Shown here: positions 44,741 to 55,289 of the stretch, piece by piece
How the letters are laid out: each line of letters starts with the position of its first letter
How positions within the stretch are numbered: position 1 is the first letter of the stretch
Assembly (NCBI GenBank): GCA_026745465.1
Contig: JACYXH010000823.1
Span: 916,294 to 980,293 of the forward strand
Direction of reading: 5' to 3'
DNA length: 64,000 nt
Source of the DNA: Lota lota
Lineage: Eukaryota; Chordata; Actinopteri; Gadiformes; Lotidae
The notes under the pieces: model-generated
What the model was told of the DNA's origin: nothing
Database searches by the model: none
Seen by the model: the letters and a program-made list of their open reading frames with translations, nothing else
Made by a program: the position numbers and the translations under genes

Positions 44741-45123
44741 CCAAAGGACTTGGATTAAAGACATTTCTGGTTTTTCCTGTGCTTAATCGCCCTCGCTAAT
44801 GTAGACACACCCAAAAAACAAGCTATAACAAGAAATTGAGAAAAGGACCTCATCTTTACCATAAGGATGAAACTCAATACTGGATTGTGCACGAAATAGT
44901 AATACTACTAAGGAGTCCCAGGGAGGTAAGGGCTCTTACCCCGACTGTTAGAGAATAATGAGACCTAGTAAGGTTGAATGACATCTCTAAATAATATATT
45001 GGACAGAGCTCACATCTGTCTAGCCTCTAACTCGGGAGATTGTTAACCAGTGACTGAAATCCATCATAGGAGGAAGCAAGAGGTATAATATAATCATTTA
45101 GAAAACTCTTGGATCACACAACA

Positions 45124-45610
45124 CTCCCCTGGTATAAACTCTCTTTCTCCCCCGGTATAAACTCTCTCTCTCCCCCTCGAGTATAAACTCTCTCTCCCCC
45201 TCGAGTATAAACTCTCTCTCCCCCTCCGGTACAAACTTTCTCTTTCCTCCTCCGGTATAAATTCTCTCTCTCCCCCGGTATAAACTCTCTTTCCCCCTCT
45301 GGTTTAAACTCTTTCTCTCCCTCTGGTATAAACTCTCTCTCCCCCTGTATAAACTCTTTCTCTCCCTCTGGTATAAACTCTCTCTCCCCCGGTATAAACT
45401 CTCTCTCTCTCCCTCCGGTTTAAACTCTTTCTCCCCCTCTGGTATAAACTCTCTCCCCCTCTGGTATAAACTCCCTCTCCCCCTCCGGTATAAACTCTCT
45501 CTCCCCCTCCAGTATAAACTCTCTCTCCTCCAGTATCAACCCTCTCTCCCCCCTCCAGTATACCCTCTCTCTCCCCCAGTATAATGGTCTTCCTCCGGTA
45601 TAACGGTCTC
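45124..45610. repeat. Satellite GGTATAAACTCTCTCTCCCC, upstream part
   Basis: About 20 units of the same 24-base satellite as 30,411-31,080, resuming after the LTR block. Confidence 0.92.
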
Positions 45611-46055
45611 TCCTCTGGCAATAAGGAGTAGTCTAAAGAAACCACTAGACTAGACAGCACTGCGCCTGGGCAGGGAAAGTTGTCACAACAGTACGTGGAC
45701 TGTATCAACACATGTGAACATGTCAGTAAAACACGTAGAAGCTCTCATTCAGAGCCAGGGAGGAGGGCCTTACTGGAAGTCAAGTGGAATCCCAAAGTAT
45801 CTCTGCAGACCAGAGCTAGCCGTGAGTGGGTGGACCCCTGCAGGAGTCTGTGGGCCACAGCCACAAGTGGGAGGGACTAGCAGAGTTCACTGCTAGTCCT
45901 AAGACCTAAGACCGCACTCCTAGAGAAGCTGTTACTATTCTTTTTAAATAATGCGACTTAAAATTTCCCAGGATGGCTTTGCAAATTGCTGTAATTGTTT
46001 ATGTAAATTGCGTCTAAATGAGCTATACAAATTGCTCATTTAGCTGGTTGGATGG
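45611..46055. other. Unassigned flank upstream of tfe3
   Basis: Single-copy-looking sequence, the first non-repetitive DNA upstream of exon 1B. It could hold a non-coding 5' exon or promoter of tfe3, but I see no convincing signal. Confidence 0.4.
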
Positions 46056-46258
46056 CAAATTTTGGGTATTAGGTTAGAGATGGTTATGGTAAGCAATTAG
46101 GTTAGATTTGGTTAGTTTAAGTATTAGGTTAGAGAAGGTTAGTTTAGGTAATAGATTAGAGATGGTTAGGTTAAGCATTTGGTTAGAGATGGTAAGGATT
46201 AGTTATTAGGTTAGATATGGTTACATTTAGGTGTTAAGTTAAAGATGATTAGTTTAGG
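46056..46258. repeat. Minisatellite GGTTAGAGATGGTTAG
   Basis: About eight imperfect 24-27 base copies with ATTAGGTTAGAGATGGTTAG. Confidence 0.85.
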
Positions 46259-46264
46259 TACACT

Positions 46265-46510
46265 GTAAAAACTGTGATTGAGGTTAATTAATATTAATTA
46301 ACCTCTAGTGGCTTTTATTTTAGTGACAGTTCTAACTATGTCACCTCTAGTGACTTGAGTTGTAGCTACATATATAGCTATATAACCTCTAGTTGCTTGA
46401 GTTGTAGCTACATTTATAGCTACATAACCTCCAGTGGCTTGAGTAGTAGCTACAGCTATAGCTTTATAACCTATTGTGGCATGAGTTATAGCTACAGTTA
46501 AAGCTATATA
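46265..46510. repeat. VNTR ACCTCTAGTGGCTTGAGTTG, left of the DIRS element
   Basis: About five copies of a 50-base unit with CCTCTAGTGGCTTGAGTTGT and AGCTACATTTATAGCTATAT. It continues at 52,344 on the other side of the DIRS element. Confidence 0.88.
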
Positions 46511-46850
46511 ACGATAGTTATGTTATTATAACTCTAGTTCTATGATTGTAGGCGTAGCCGTCTAGGCTTCGCCTTATGGGCTTGTCCCGTGCGCGCACTC
46601 GCGTGCACTGAAAATTTTCAGCAATGCACCAATCAACGTGGGCACAGCCCACACTTCCCACGGCACCGTGTATATAACGCGGCGCACAGCTGCGTTCGTC
46701 CTCCTAGCTATTCTTTCAGCATTTGGAGGGTACAGCAGGTGGGAAACTAGACGGCTACGCCTACAATCATAGAACTAGAGTTATAATAACATAACTATCG
46801 TTCTATTTCATGTAGGCTACGCCGTCTAGGCTTCGCCTTATGGGCTAAAG
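46511..46850 (-). repeat. DIRS right terminal repeat and internal complementary region
   Basis: 46,511-46,563 and 46,746-46,801 are exact or near-exact inverted copies. Directly after them TTCTATTTCATGTAGGCTAC (46,801-46,820) repeats the outer left terminus found at 52,325-52,344. The joint of the two ends thus lies at about 46,801. Confidence 0.88.
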
Positions 46851-46859
46851 TGAAGCTGC

Positions 46860-47401
46860 GAGCGGAGCCCGATAAATGTACTCCTGCTGGACCCAAGTCA
46901 CAAAAAAATAAGGACGTAAGTCACAGGGCACATCAGACTCAATAAGCCGAAGATGTGCAAAACACAACAGCTAAATAAGAAACCCCGAATTCTCTTAAAA
47001 ACACGCAAAGCGATGATAAAGAGAATAGAGTGAGTCTGTAACTCTGACTCAACCCGTAATTCGATGAACACGAAAAGGGGGAATGCAGAGCAACAAGGCT
47101 TCTCCTACGTCCGCTACCATAGGGGCGGCGCTAGGAGGAAAATCAAGCTACCAATAGCAACGAGCAACAAGGCCCTTCCTACCTACGCTCAAAGAAGCGA
47201 CAGGAGGAAACCTGTTGTGCAATGTTTAATAATAGAGGGCAGGATATAAAACGCCGGTTACGAACCGTAATCAGAGTAATAATAACCTGTCACTCCTGAG
47301 CTCAGTACCCACGCTGGAACACCATCGGGTGACAGCGGAGAGAGAATGACGCTGAGCGACATCACGAGCATAACAGGCTCTGATGAACGATAAACCAATA
47401 T
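46860..47401 (-). other. DIRS 3' untranslated region
   Basis: Non-coding element sequence between the recombinase stop and the internal complementary region. The same stretch recurs at 59,830-60,400 in the second copy. Confidence 0.75.
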
Positions 47402-49086
47402 CTAATTCGTAGAGAGGGAGCCCGACTCCAACACAGAGTGGCCGAGTGAGCCCCTGGACATGTCTAACATGTAGAAACGAATAAAAGGATCGGGGGAAGA
47501 CCATGACGCAGCCGCGCAAATGTCTTCCACCGAAATGCCCCTGGATAGCGCCAATGAAGCGGCCATCCCTCGTGCAGAGTGAGCTCTTACACCCAGCGGT
47601 GGCACTAAGCCCTGCCGAGAGTAGGCTAAGCAGACACCCTCACATATCCAGCGGGACAGACGCTGCTTAGATAGAGCGCGACCCTTGGCAGCGTCGCTAT
47701 AACACACAAACAACTGTTGTGTGGAGCGAAACTCAGCTGATCGTTTCACGTACATAGCCAATGCCCGAACCGGGCACAGGAGATGTAACTCCGCATCCGC
47801 TTCACTAGTATGAGGCGGGGGGTGAAAAGCCTTAAGCACAATATCCCTCGACCGAAAAGAACTGAGAACTGAGAACTGAGAAGGAACGCAGGATTGGGTC
47901 TAAGTAGCGCGAAGGAGCTGTCCTCGTTCAATAACAAGCAGCTCGGGCTGACAGACAGCGCGGCTAACTCGCCGGCACGTTTGGCAGAAACCAAAGCCAA
48001 TAAGAGCGCTGTTTTAAAGGAAATGGCATCCAAAGGGGCTTGAGACAGAGGCTCGAAAGGGTCCTTGGATAAACCCCGCAACACGGTGGGAAGATCCCAG
48101 CGCGGTGTGAGCACACGAGAAACAGGTTTAACACGTCTAACCCCACGCAAGAATCTCTTGACCAGTGGGTGGCTGAAAACCGGTTTCCCGTCATATCCTG
48201 CGTGGCCAGCCGAAACGGCTGCCGCATAGACTTTGATGGTGGAGAAAGCCAAACCTTTCTCCAGTAAACACTGAAGGAACCCCAGCACGCTTCCCACCTC
48301 ACAGCGAGATGGGATAACGTGGTTGAGGTCACACCACGTAGAGAAAGCGCCCCACTTCGCCGCGTAAAGGGAGGAAGTGGAAGGCGCGCGAGCACTCTGA
48401 ATAGTGTTGATAACTGACGCTGGCAGACCTCTGCCTTGCAAAATCAACCTCTCAGAAGCCAAACCAACAACCGACCCGTCACATAGGGTGGGTGGTGCAC
48501 CGTCCCATGAGCCTGCGTCAGCGCGTCTGGTCTGATCGGTACCGGCCACGGCTCCGTGCAAGAGAGCGCCGCTAGCTCTGGGAACCACAGAGCTGAGCGG
48601 TTCTCCGGGGCCACTAGAATGAGGGACAATTCCTCCTGCCTGACCCGCTCTAGGAGAGGGTGGATAAGTTGAAGCGGCGGGAACGCATATAAGAGTTCCC
48701 GCGGCCACGGTGTGTGAGCCATCGCGTCCACCCCCAACGGGGAAAGATCCCGAGGGCTGAGAGAGAACCACAGATTGCAGTGGGTGTTCTCCCTGGACGC
48801 AAAAAGGTCCACCTGAGCCATCCCGAACCTCTGCCAGATCAGTCTGACAATGTCGGGATGTAACCGCCACTCGTCTCGGCGGGGACCGCCGCGAGACATG
48901 AGGTCTGCCCCAAAGTTCAGGGCACCCGCGATATGCAGGGCTCTCAGGCTGAGCAGGTTCTGATGAGCCCACGGCCAGAGCTCGACTGCTGCTCGGTGGA
49001 GAGCAGCGGTGCGCACTCCCCCTTGTTTGTTTATGTATGCCACCGCTGACACGCTGTCCGTTCGGATCAGAACGTGGCGGCCGCAC
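47402..49086 (-). pseudogene. DIRS tyrosine recombinase, frameshifted
   Basis: The enzyme integrates circular cDNA through a tyrosine nucleophile. The N-terminal core-binding part (SLYAAKWGAFSTWCD, about 48,370) and first catalytic Arg (SAKRAGELAAL, about 47,985) are in the frame 49,086-47,746. HSARG (H-x-x-R) and FIRFYML with the Tyr are in the frame 47,839-47,402. The break coincides with a triplication of AACTGAG at 47,860-47,880, absent from the copy at 60,860. Confidence 0.82.
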
Positions 49087-50384
49087 ACCAGGTGAGAGAA
49101 GTGTACAAGCACTTTCCTCACCGTGATGAGCTCCAGGTCATTTATGTGCGGAGTGGGGAGAGTCGGCCACTCGCCTCCGACCGAGTGGGAAAGGCACGTT
49201 CCTCCCCAACCCGTCAACGAGGCGTCCGTGAAGACCACCACGTGAGACGTGACTCTGCCTAGGGGAACCCCTCTGAGAATAGCCGGGGAACTCCCCCAAT
49301 ATCTCAGGTCTGGAGACACCGAGCGAGGAACTGACAGTAGCCTGCGCTTGTGTCTCTTGGGGTCCAGTCTCTGGCGAGCAAACCACCGCTGTAGTCTGCG
49401 CATAAAGAGCAGACCCAGGGGCACCACATGGTGAGCAGCTGCCATCAGTCCCAACAGGTGTATGACGGACAGTGCGGTCACTCTTCCGCGAGTGTGAAAA
49501 CGGGAGAGCGCCAACAGGACAGCATCTCGCCGAGGAGGCGAGAGCGTCGCTGTGAACGTGACGGAGTCTAGGCAAAGCCCCAAGTAGACTAGCCGGCGGC
49601 TGGGGAGCGGAGAGCTCTTTACCCAGTTGATGGCGAAACCCAACGCGGAGAGATGATTTATCACCGTCATGGTGTCTCTTCTCGCAGCTTCCTATGAGTC
49701 GCTCAGAATCAGTAGGTCGTCGAGGTAAAAGAGAACTCTCTTTCCCTGACGCCTGAGCGGTCCCAGCGCTGCCTCTACGCACTTTGAAAACGTGCGTGGG
49801 GCCAGAGAGTAACCGAACGGCAGGCACTGGTACTCGTACGCCACGCCCATAAAGGCGAAGCGGAGAAATTTCCTGTGAGCCTGGAGAATGGGGACGTGGA
49901 AGTACGCATCCTTGAGATCCAGGGATGTGAACCAGTCGCCCTCTCTCACACACCGGAGCAACGCTCTGGTGGTGAGCATTCTCAAGTTCCTCGCGGCAAC
50001 AAAATTGTTGAAGAAGCGAAGATCCAGAATGGGTCTCATCTCCCCCGACTTCTTGGGAACCAGGAAGTAGCGGGAGTAAAACCCTAGGCGTGACTCGAGG
50101 GGGGGAACGACAGAGACAGCCCCCTTCCCCAAGAGACGGACCACCTCCGCTGCCAGAGCCGTGCTCGCGGCTGGATCCTGCAGCCTCGTCTCCACCAACC
50201 CCATAAAGGGTGGGGGACGGTGCTTGAACTGTATGGGGTGGCCCCACCTCAACGTGTTGTCCAACCACGCGGGTAAAACGCATCGCTCTCGCCAACGCGC
50301 ATGGCGCTCGGTGAGAGGGCGAGCATCCAGCTGAGGAACGTTGTCCAGGAATGCTCTGTATTCCTCGGCCCCTACCGCCTTCAC
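48444..50384 (-). pseudogene. DIRS reverse transcriptase/RNase H with one in-frame TAG
   Basis: RT blocks YFLVPKKSGEMRPILDLRF, SLDLKDAYFHVP, CLPFGYSLAPRTF and FYLDDLLIL (about 49,720), then RNase H with VVFTDASLTGWGG and TDSVSAVAYINKQGG and the DIRS-typical VDLFASRENTHCNLWFSL. A TAG at 49,694-49,692 directly follows the YLDD box, and the same frame continues on both sides, so a single substitution interrupts it. Confidence 0.87.
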
Positions 50385-50389
50385 ACTGC

Positions 50390-52160
50390 GTGTGAACCAA
50401 GGGGGGCGTACCTCGAAAGGGAGGGGAGGGAGCCCCTGCGAGCGGGAAAACCGCTGCAGAGAGCGGACCCACAGCTTGCTCGCTCGCCGTGCCCACGGCT
50501 AACAGCTCCGACGTCTTCCCACAGTCATCAGACTGTAGAGCGGAGGTTGGGGGGTCAAAGTCGGGGTCTGGAAGACTGTAGCACGAAGCCGCATAGACGG
50601 CCTCGTGCGACGAGTCTTCAACCCGCTCATGAAGCACACGGGGACGCCGCATGGAAGCGGACGACCCCCTGGCTATACAACACTGCCTAGCCGCCGCCCC
50701 ACAGCCACTAGGCTGAGAGGGAGGGAGAGGCTGAGGGGAACAGGAATGCACGACAGGCGCAGGGCGCGGTCGGCTTAAAGGGCACAGCTCCTTAAGGATG
50801 TACTGCCGTTCGGTCGAACGGGCTTTCAATTCTTTATTGGGGAAGGAAAAAGACGTAGGTTGGTCCCACATGGGCGCCAGCTTCCGTGCTTTCTGCCCCT
50901 TCGCTGCCTGGCGCTGCTGCGGAGGCGGCGTCGGCGCTGGAGGCGGCGGTGTGGCCCGTTGAGGACGTGGTCGACCCCGCTTCCTGCTGGCCCGACTGCT
51001 CCCGCTGGCCTGGTAGGAGGAGCCCGTGAGAATCGGCCCGAACCGGGAACGATTTTCACGGACGGACTGGAGGTGGGCGAGAACCTCCGCGAACCGAGGT
51101 CCAAAGAGTCCGTCCGCGGCCAACGGACCCTGGATAAGGCCCGCCCTTTCTCTGTCAGGGACAGAGGAGAAGGACAGCCACATGGCTCGATGACCCATGG
51201 TCGCCCACGCCATCTGACGTCCGGCAGTAACCGCCACCGGCTGGCAAAGCTGGAGGACAGCGCCGGAGAATCTAGCGACCTTCTCCACGTCGCTCTGCCC
51301 GAACGAATCCTTGCCAACTGTCATGGCCGACAGGGCAGAGGAAAGCAGGGCAATGTTGTTCACGGCCGCCGCTGCTTGTGAGGCGCAGACAAAGGATCTG
51401 TCCCACAAGGCAGCTTGAGAAGCCGGTCGGGGGGCAGCGGCTTCTCGTTCGGACGCCATCCGGCGCCCGGTCAGAGGAGCGCTGCCAGAGGAGGCTCCAG
51501 GCGAGGTATCCCCCTCGCCTGTGTGGCGGACCACCCCTCCACCCTGGTGAAATCGGTGAACGCCTTCACCGGGGCCTTAAGGGAGGACGGGTCCACAGCC
51601 GCCGCGGTAAGATACCGCTGAACGGGTGGGAACAGAGGGCATATAGTAGGCCGTCTGGTCGACGAAGGAGGCCTAAAATAGTCCCCCTGCATGTCGTCCA
51701 GTTCCGGGGAGGGCGGCGGAGGTGGCATGGCGATGCCCTGGATGGCCGCTGCCTCGCCCATGATATCGCCGAACAGGTCGGCGAAACGATGCGGCTTCTC
51801 CGGGGGCAAAACCCCTGAAAGCCATGAGGACACATCGAGGTCGTAGTCCTCGTCTTCCCCCGGTGTCGCCACGGCGTCGAAGATATCGATGGCGTCCGCT
51901 AGCTCCACCGACGGGGAAAAAAACAGGTGCCTCGAGAGGAGAACCTCTTGAGGTAGGGTGGTACAGGCGGTGCAGGAGCCGGAGCCTGAAAAGGCTGCCA
52001 TGGCGTGCTCCGCACCGAGGCAACGGAAACACATGACGTGCCCGTCGTCCGGAGCAAGGATCGCCGGGCAAGAGGAGCAGAGAGGCCCTGAAAAGGGCCG
52101 TACCTCCGCAGATGCCGCCGCGCCGCTGCTGCATGAAGTCATCATGTTTTGTTGGTACAA
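50390..52160 (-). pseudogene. DIRS ORF1 (gag-like), frameshifted
   Basis: Starts at ATG 52,160 or 52,145. The first part (to about 51,475) has a cysteine pattern (CSSCPAIL...CFRCLG) and acidic sequence with VQRYLTAAAVDP. The second, in another frame from 51,534, has SQAALWDRSFVCASQAAAAV and a basic, proline-rich tail. A small indel near 51,480 separates them. This resembles ORF1 of fish DIRS elements. Confidence 0.72.
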
Positions 52161-52344
52161 ATGCTGAAAGAAAAAAGAGGACGAACGCAGCTGTGCGCCG
52201 CGTTATATACACGGTGCCGTGGGAAGTGTGGGCTGTGCCCCCGTTGATTGGTGCATTGCTGAAAATTTTCAGTGCACGCGAGTGCGCGCACGGGACAAGC
52301 CCATAAGGCGAAGCCTAGACGGCGTAGCCTACATGAAATAGAAC

Positions 52345-52660
52345 CTCTAGTGGCTTGAGTTGTAGCTACAGTTATAGCTATATAACCTCTAGTGGGTTGA
52401 GTTAGAGTGGCTACATTTATAGCATTATATCCTCAAGTGACTTCAGTTGTAGCTACACGTATAGCTATGTTACCTCTAGTGGCTTGAGTTGTAGCTAGAT
52501 TAGCGCTGTGATTGGCTGCCCACTGCCCACTGCTCCCTTGAGGGATGGGTTAAATTCAGAGGAAGGTTTTCACTATGTGTATGTGTATGTGACAATAAAA
52601 GTACCTTTACCTTTACCTCTAGTGGCTTGAGATGTAGCTTCAGTTATAGCTATTTGTTTG
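52345..52660. repeat. VNTR right of DIRS with an inserted SINE tail
   Basis: CCTCTAGTGGCTTGAGTTGT units at 52,345-52,500 and 52,615-52,660, interrupted by 52,500-52,612. Confidence 0.82.
52500..52612 (+). mobile_element. SINE fragment (fish SINE 3' domain)
   Basis: CACTGCTCCCTTGAGGGATG, GGGTTAAATTCAGAGG and GTGACAATAAAAGTACCTTT follow the order of a widespread fish SINE/L2-like tail. The tRNA-derived head is missing. Confidence 0.6.
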
Positions 52661-52694
52661 ATAAAGTTGTTCGTTATTAGGTGACGGAGATCCA

Positions 52695-54275
52695 ATGGGT
52701 GTGGCTAAGAAGCATCAGGAGGAGTACCACGCATGTATGTAGCTATCATCTCTGAATATTCTGATACGTATTCGTTTTTTATTAATGCATACACAATGTG
52801 ACTAATCGGTTCCCTGTTATGTGGTAGGTTTGTTTGATTTGGTACATGTGAGGAAGAATCAACGATCTGCTGAGGAGTTGGTTAACTTTAAAGTCAATGA
52901 GGGTGCATCTACTAGCAGGGGTAAGCTATCAAAACATGTTTTATGTTTAATAAGATGATTATTGATGTTATACCCTGTTATAACTATAAGGGATGTTCTA
53001 ATGGTTTCTTTTCTTTTTTGTCTTAGACTCTTTTTATGTAGCTACACAGCCCATACCCCTGTATGTAAGGGGTAGAAAAACAGGGGCCGTCGTTTTACCA
53101 GATACAGTACCTCCACCGATAGCCACCAGAATCCATGGATACAATCAGCTAACAGATGAAACGATCCAGCAAATCCTTGCTTTATGTGGTAAGGAGGGGT
53201 GTGGCTTAGCGCCAGCTGCAGTCAGAAGGGGCGGAGCGGCTCAATTGGGGCCACAGACGCAGCTGTAGGGAATGAGCGCAATTAGATAACTATTAAAGAC
53301 TGACGTGTATTGTGCTCTCCCCACATTGAGGTCTGGTCCAAACACGCGGCTGGCCGTTGGTAGCAGCCCCGAAAGCGTTTACCCAGCACGCGTCCAAGTG
53401 GGACGACAAGTTCTGATTTCTTGTTTTGTTTTGAGGAAGGCAATAAAAGTTACGTTTGCTTCCGGACTTTTGGTGTGTTTCCAATTATTACCCTGGTCTG
53501 TAGCCGAGAGCACGCTACATTTTAGTCTCCAGAAACCCAGCTGGAGTTTGCGAACCCCCGGTTCATGAAGTGGTACATGAGAAGCCGGTAGACCAACAAG
53601 ATGTGCCTCAGAGTCTGACCGCACTGCATGGTAAGCCGTTTTACTGTAAAACTATTCACTAATCCGTTAGATAACACACTAATATATATGCATCCCTTAT
53701 TTCAATCAGATAACGACCACACAGGCCTTGGCGGATCTCTTCTGAGCTCGCAGCCGGAACTGTGGACGGACGAAGAAATCAGACTCTGTGATGCCAACAA
53801 TTTTGGAGCAGACCAGACCCCGTGGACGGACGAAGAAATCAGACTCAGGGATGACAATTTTGGAGCAGGCCAGACATCTACACCTAGAGCTCCCCCTAGC
53901 GTCATAAATGCAGATTCCCCGGATGCACAGGCTAACCAGGGACCACTGATAACCCTCAATGACACCTCTGCTGTGCATTCTGCCCAAGAAGCTACACGTC
54001 CCCAAGAAAACAGGTCAGATCAATATGATAATGCCCCTGTCCTGGCTACGCTGAAGGCTTTATGTGCTACTGTTGATATACAGGGAAAGACGCTGAAGGC
54101 TTTATGTGCTACTGTTGATATACAGGGAAAGATGATGCTACATCGTCATATCAAGTGTGTGTTTGTGGCTAAAGCTGTGCGTGGAAATACTACCGTGATT
54201 AAGGACATTATGCTAATCCTCCAAGGTATGCAAAAAAACATAACAATAAACAGATTGCTGAAGAGATTCCGGTGA
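52695..54275 (+). CDS. Spliced gene of unknown function, five predicted exons (316 aa)
   Basis: Predicted exons: 52,695-52,734, 52,828-52,920, 53,027-53,188, 53,541-53,630 and 53,710-54,275. Donors are GTATGT, GTAAGC, GTAAGG and GTAAGC; acceptors TGGTAG, TCTTAG, CCCAG and AATCAG. Every intron is phase 1 and the joined frame is open for 951 bases. The product is hydrophilic; exon 3 has PLYVRGRKTGAVVLPDT, and exon 5 has two copies of WTDEEIRL...NNFGA and an exact 14-residue repeat. No signal peptide or membrane segment is visible. I do not recognise the family. Context suggests a polinton-associated gene. The exon 4 acceptor is the least certain: the nearer AG (53,532) would lead to a stop. Confidence 0.55.
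53200..53519 (+). mobile_element. Possible small solo LTR in intron 3 of the unknown gene
   Basis: 320 bp with TGTGGCTTAGC start and CACGCTACA end, and CAATAAAAG near 53,442. I find no target duplication, so this is tentative. Confidence 0.3.
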
Positions 54276-54494
54276 ACATGCATCAGGTTGCTACAGATTC
54301 ATTTTGAATACATTGTTGTGGTGAATGGCACGTGACTTGAAAACATCTGTTTATTTTATTTTTTTGTATAGCGTTTCTTTTTATTTAATCGTTTTATATT
54401 ATTATTTTTTATGTTTACTTTTTTATTTTTGGGATGTGTGGGTATACGTTACATTTAAGTGGTTATTATATATATAAATAACTATAAATACACA
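54276..54494. other. AT-rich spacer
   Basis: T-rich intergenic sequence between the spliced gene and the next ORF; no gene seen. Confidence 0.5.
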
Positions 54495-55211
54495 ATGAGT
54501 CCCAGAAAAAGAATATACAAGTCTATAGATGGCAACCCCGAGAGGAGATGTAAACGTGGTGTAAATGAGTCTAGTGATGTTTTTGAGAATGGAAACATTA
54601 TGGATGTGTGTCTTGAGGAGATGTTGAATATGTTTGATTATGATACCTTGCAGGATCATAGGCGTTGTAGACATGAATCGTTAGCCATAGCCGAACAGCT
54701 AAATGAATTGTGTGATGAGAATTTAGACCTTAGCAACGAAGGTCTTGAGGAGTTGTTAAATAAGTCTGTTGTAAATAAGTTAGAGGGGTATATGCGTGGG
54801 GCGCTAGACAAAGCAGAACAGATAGACCATCTGGATGGTGTACCGTGTGGAGGCAGTAGTGATAATATCAGTGATAATATCAGTGATAGTGACGGTGCTG
54901 AGGTGGTGGTGGCAGAGAGGGGTGTAGAACAAGATCCAAAACAGGTCGGATGGAGGTCTGATGATGTGCATGCTAGGGCTGTTGTAAATGATGAGGCATT
55001 TATGCAGACTGGTGGTGTTCTCTCCGATAATGAGGCTACAGCTAGAGATGAGATACGTACACGGTCATTCCCCTACTTTAATGGTTTTGAGGTTAGACAG
55101 GCTGTAGATCTAAGAAGTATCCCTCTGCAAAATTTAGAAGAAGTACCTAATTTTATCAGAGAGCGGATGACAGATGTAATAACACTGTGCACACAGAGTG
55201 TGCACAGATAG
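54495..55211 (+). CDS. Unknown acidic ORF (238 aa) upstream of polB
   Basis: I chose ATG 54,495 (ACACAATGAG) rather than the in-frame start at 54,459, because the intervening residues look like untranslated AT-rich leader. It starts with the basic MSPRKRIYKSIDGNPERRCK and becomes acidic, with repeated DNISDNIS near residue 135 and a charged C-terminus FNGFEVRQAVDLRSIPLQNL. No known domain is recognised. It may be an accessory polinton gene or the displaced N-terminus of the polymerase gene. Confidence 0.45.
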   Translation: MSPRKRIYKSIDGNPERRCKRGVNESSDVFENGNIMDVCLEEMLNMFDYDTLQDHRRCRHESLAIAEQLNELCDENLDLSNEGLEELLNKSVVNKLEGYMRGALDKAEQIDHLDGVPCGGSSDNISDNISDSDGAEVVVAERGVEQDPKQVGWRSDDVHARAVVNDEAFMQTGGVLSDNEATARDEIRTRSFPYFNGFEVRQAVDLRSIPLQNLEEVPNFIRERMTDVITLCTQSVHR

Positions 55212-55289
55212 TTTTAAATGCTGGCCGTTTTAAATGCTGGCCAGTGATGTACAGGCTCTACTCACGGTTGGGGACGATTACGATGCTGA

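Larger units (their letters stand above)
31824..45123 (+). mobile_element. Probable 1.5 kb solo LTR carrying two nested Gypsy elements
   Basis: After removal of 32,533-38,960 and 39,397-44,740 about 1.5 kb remain (31,824-32,532; 38,965-39,396; 44,741-45,123). The ends are TGTTGT...ACAACA, flanked by CTAC (31,820-31,823) and CTCC (45,124-45,127), a possible imperfect 4-bp duplication. Inside are CTATATAAGACGG (about 39,161) and AATAAATACATCC (about 39,376), as expected for promoter and polyadenylation signal in plus orientation. A 69-codon frame (31,929-32,138) is of unknown meaning. The family is not recognised; a long-U3 retrovirus is a guess. Confidence 0.55.
46511..52344 (-). mobile_element. 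DIRS-type tyrosine-recombinase retrotransposon, nearly complete
   Basis: About 5.8 kb. The left terminus (gene strand) at 52,344-52,170 and right terminus at 46,511-46,690 share a long inverted block including GCGCACTCGCGTGCACTG and CTGAAAATTTTCAG. An internal complementary region (46,746-46,850) joins complements of both outer ends, which is the DIRS hallmark. It carries gag-like, RT/RNase H and tyrosine recombinase frames on the minus strand. No target duplication is expected or seen; it split a VNTR. Defects: one in-frame TAG in pol, a frameshift in gag and one in the recombinase. Confidence 0.9.

Noticed and set aside
49138-51534. A 798-residue minus-strand frame as one gene
   Set aside because: Only its first 350 or so residues fit DIRS ORF1; the rest overlaps the RT frame, which has the catalytic motifs.
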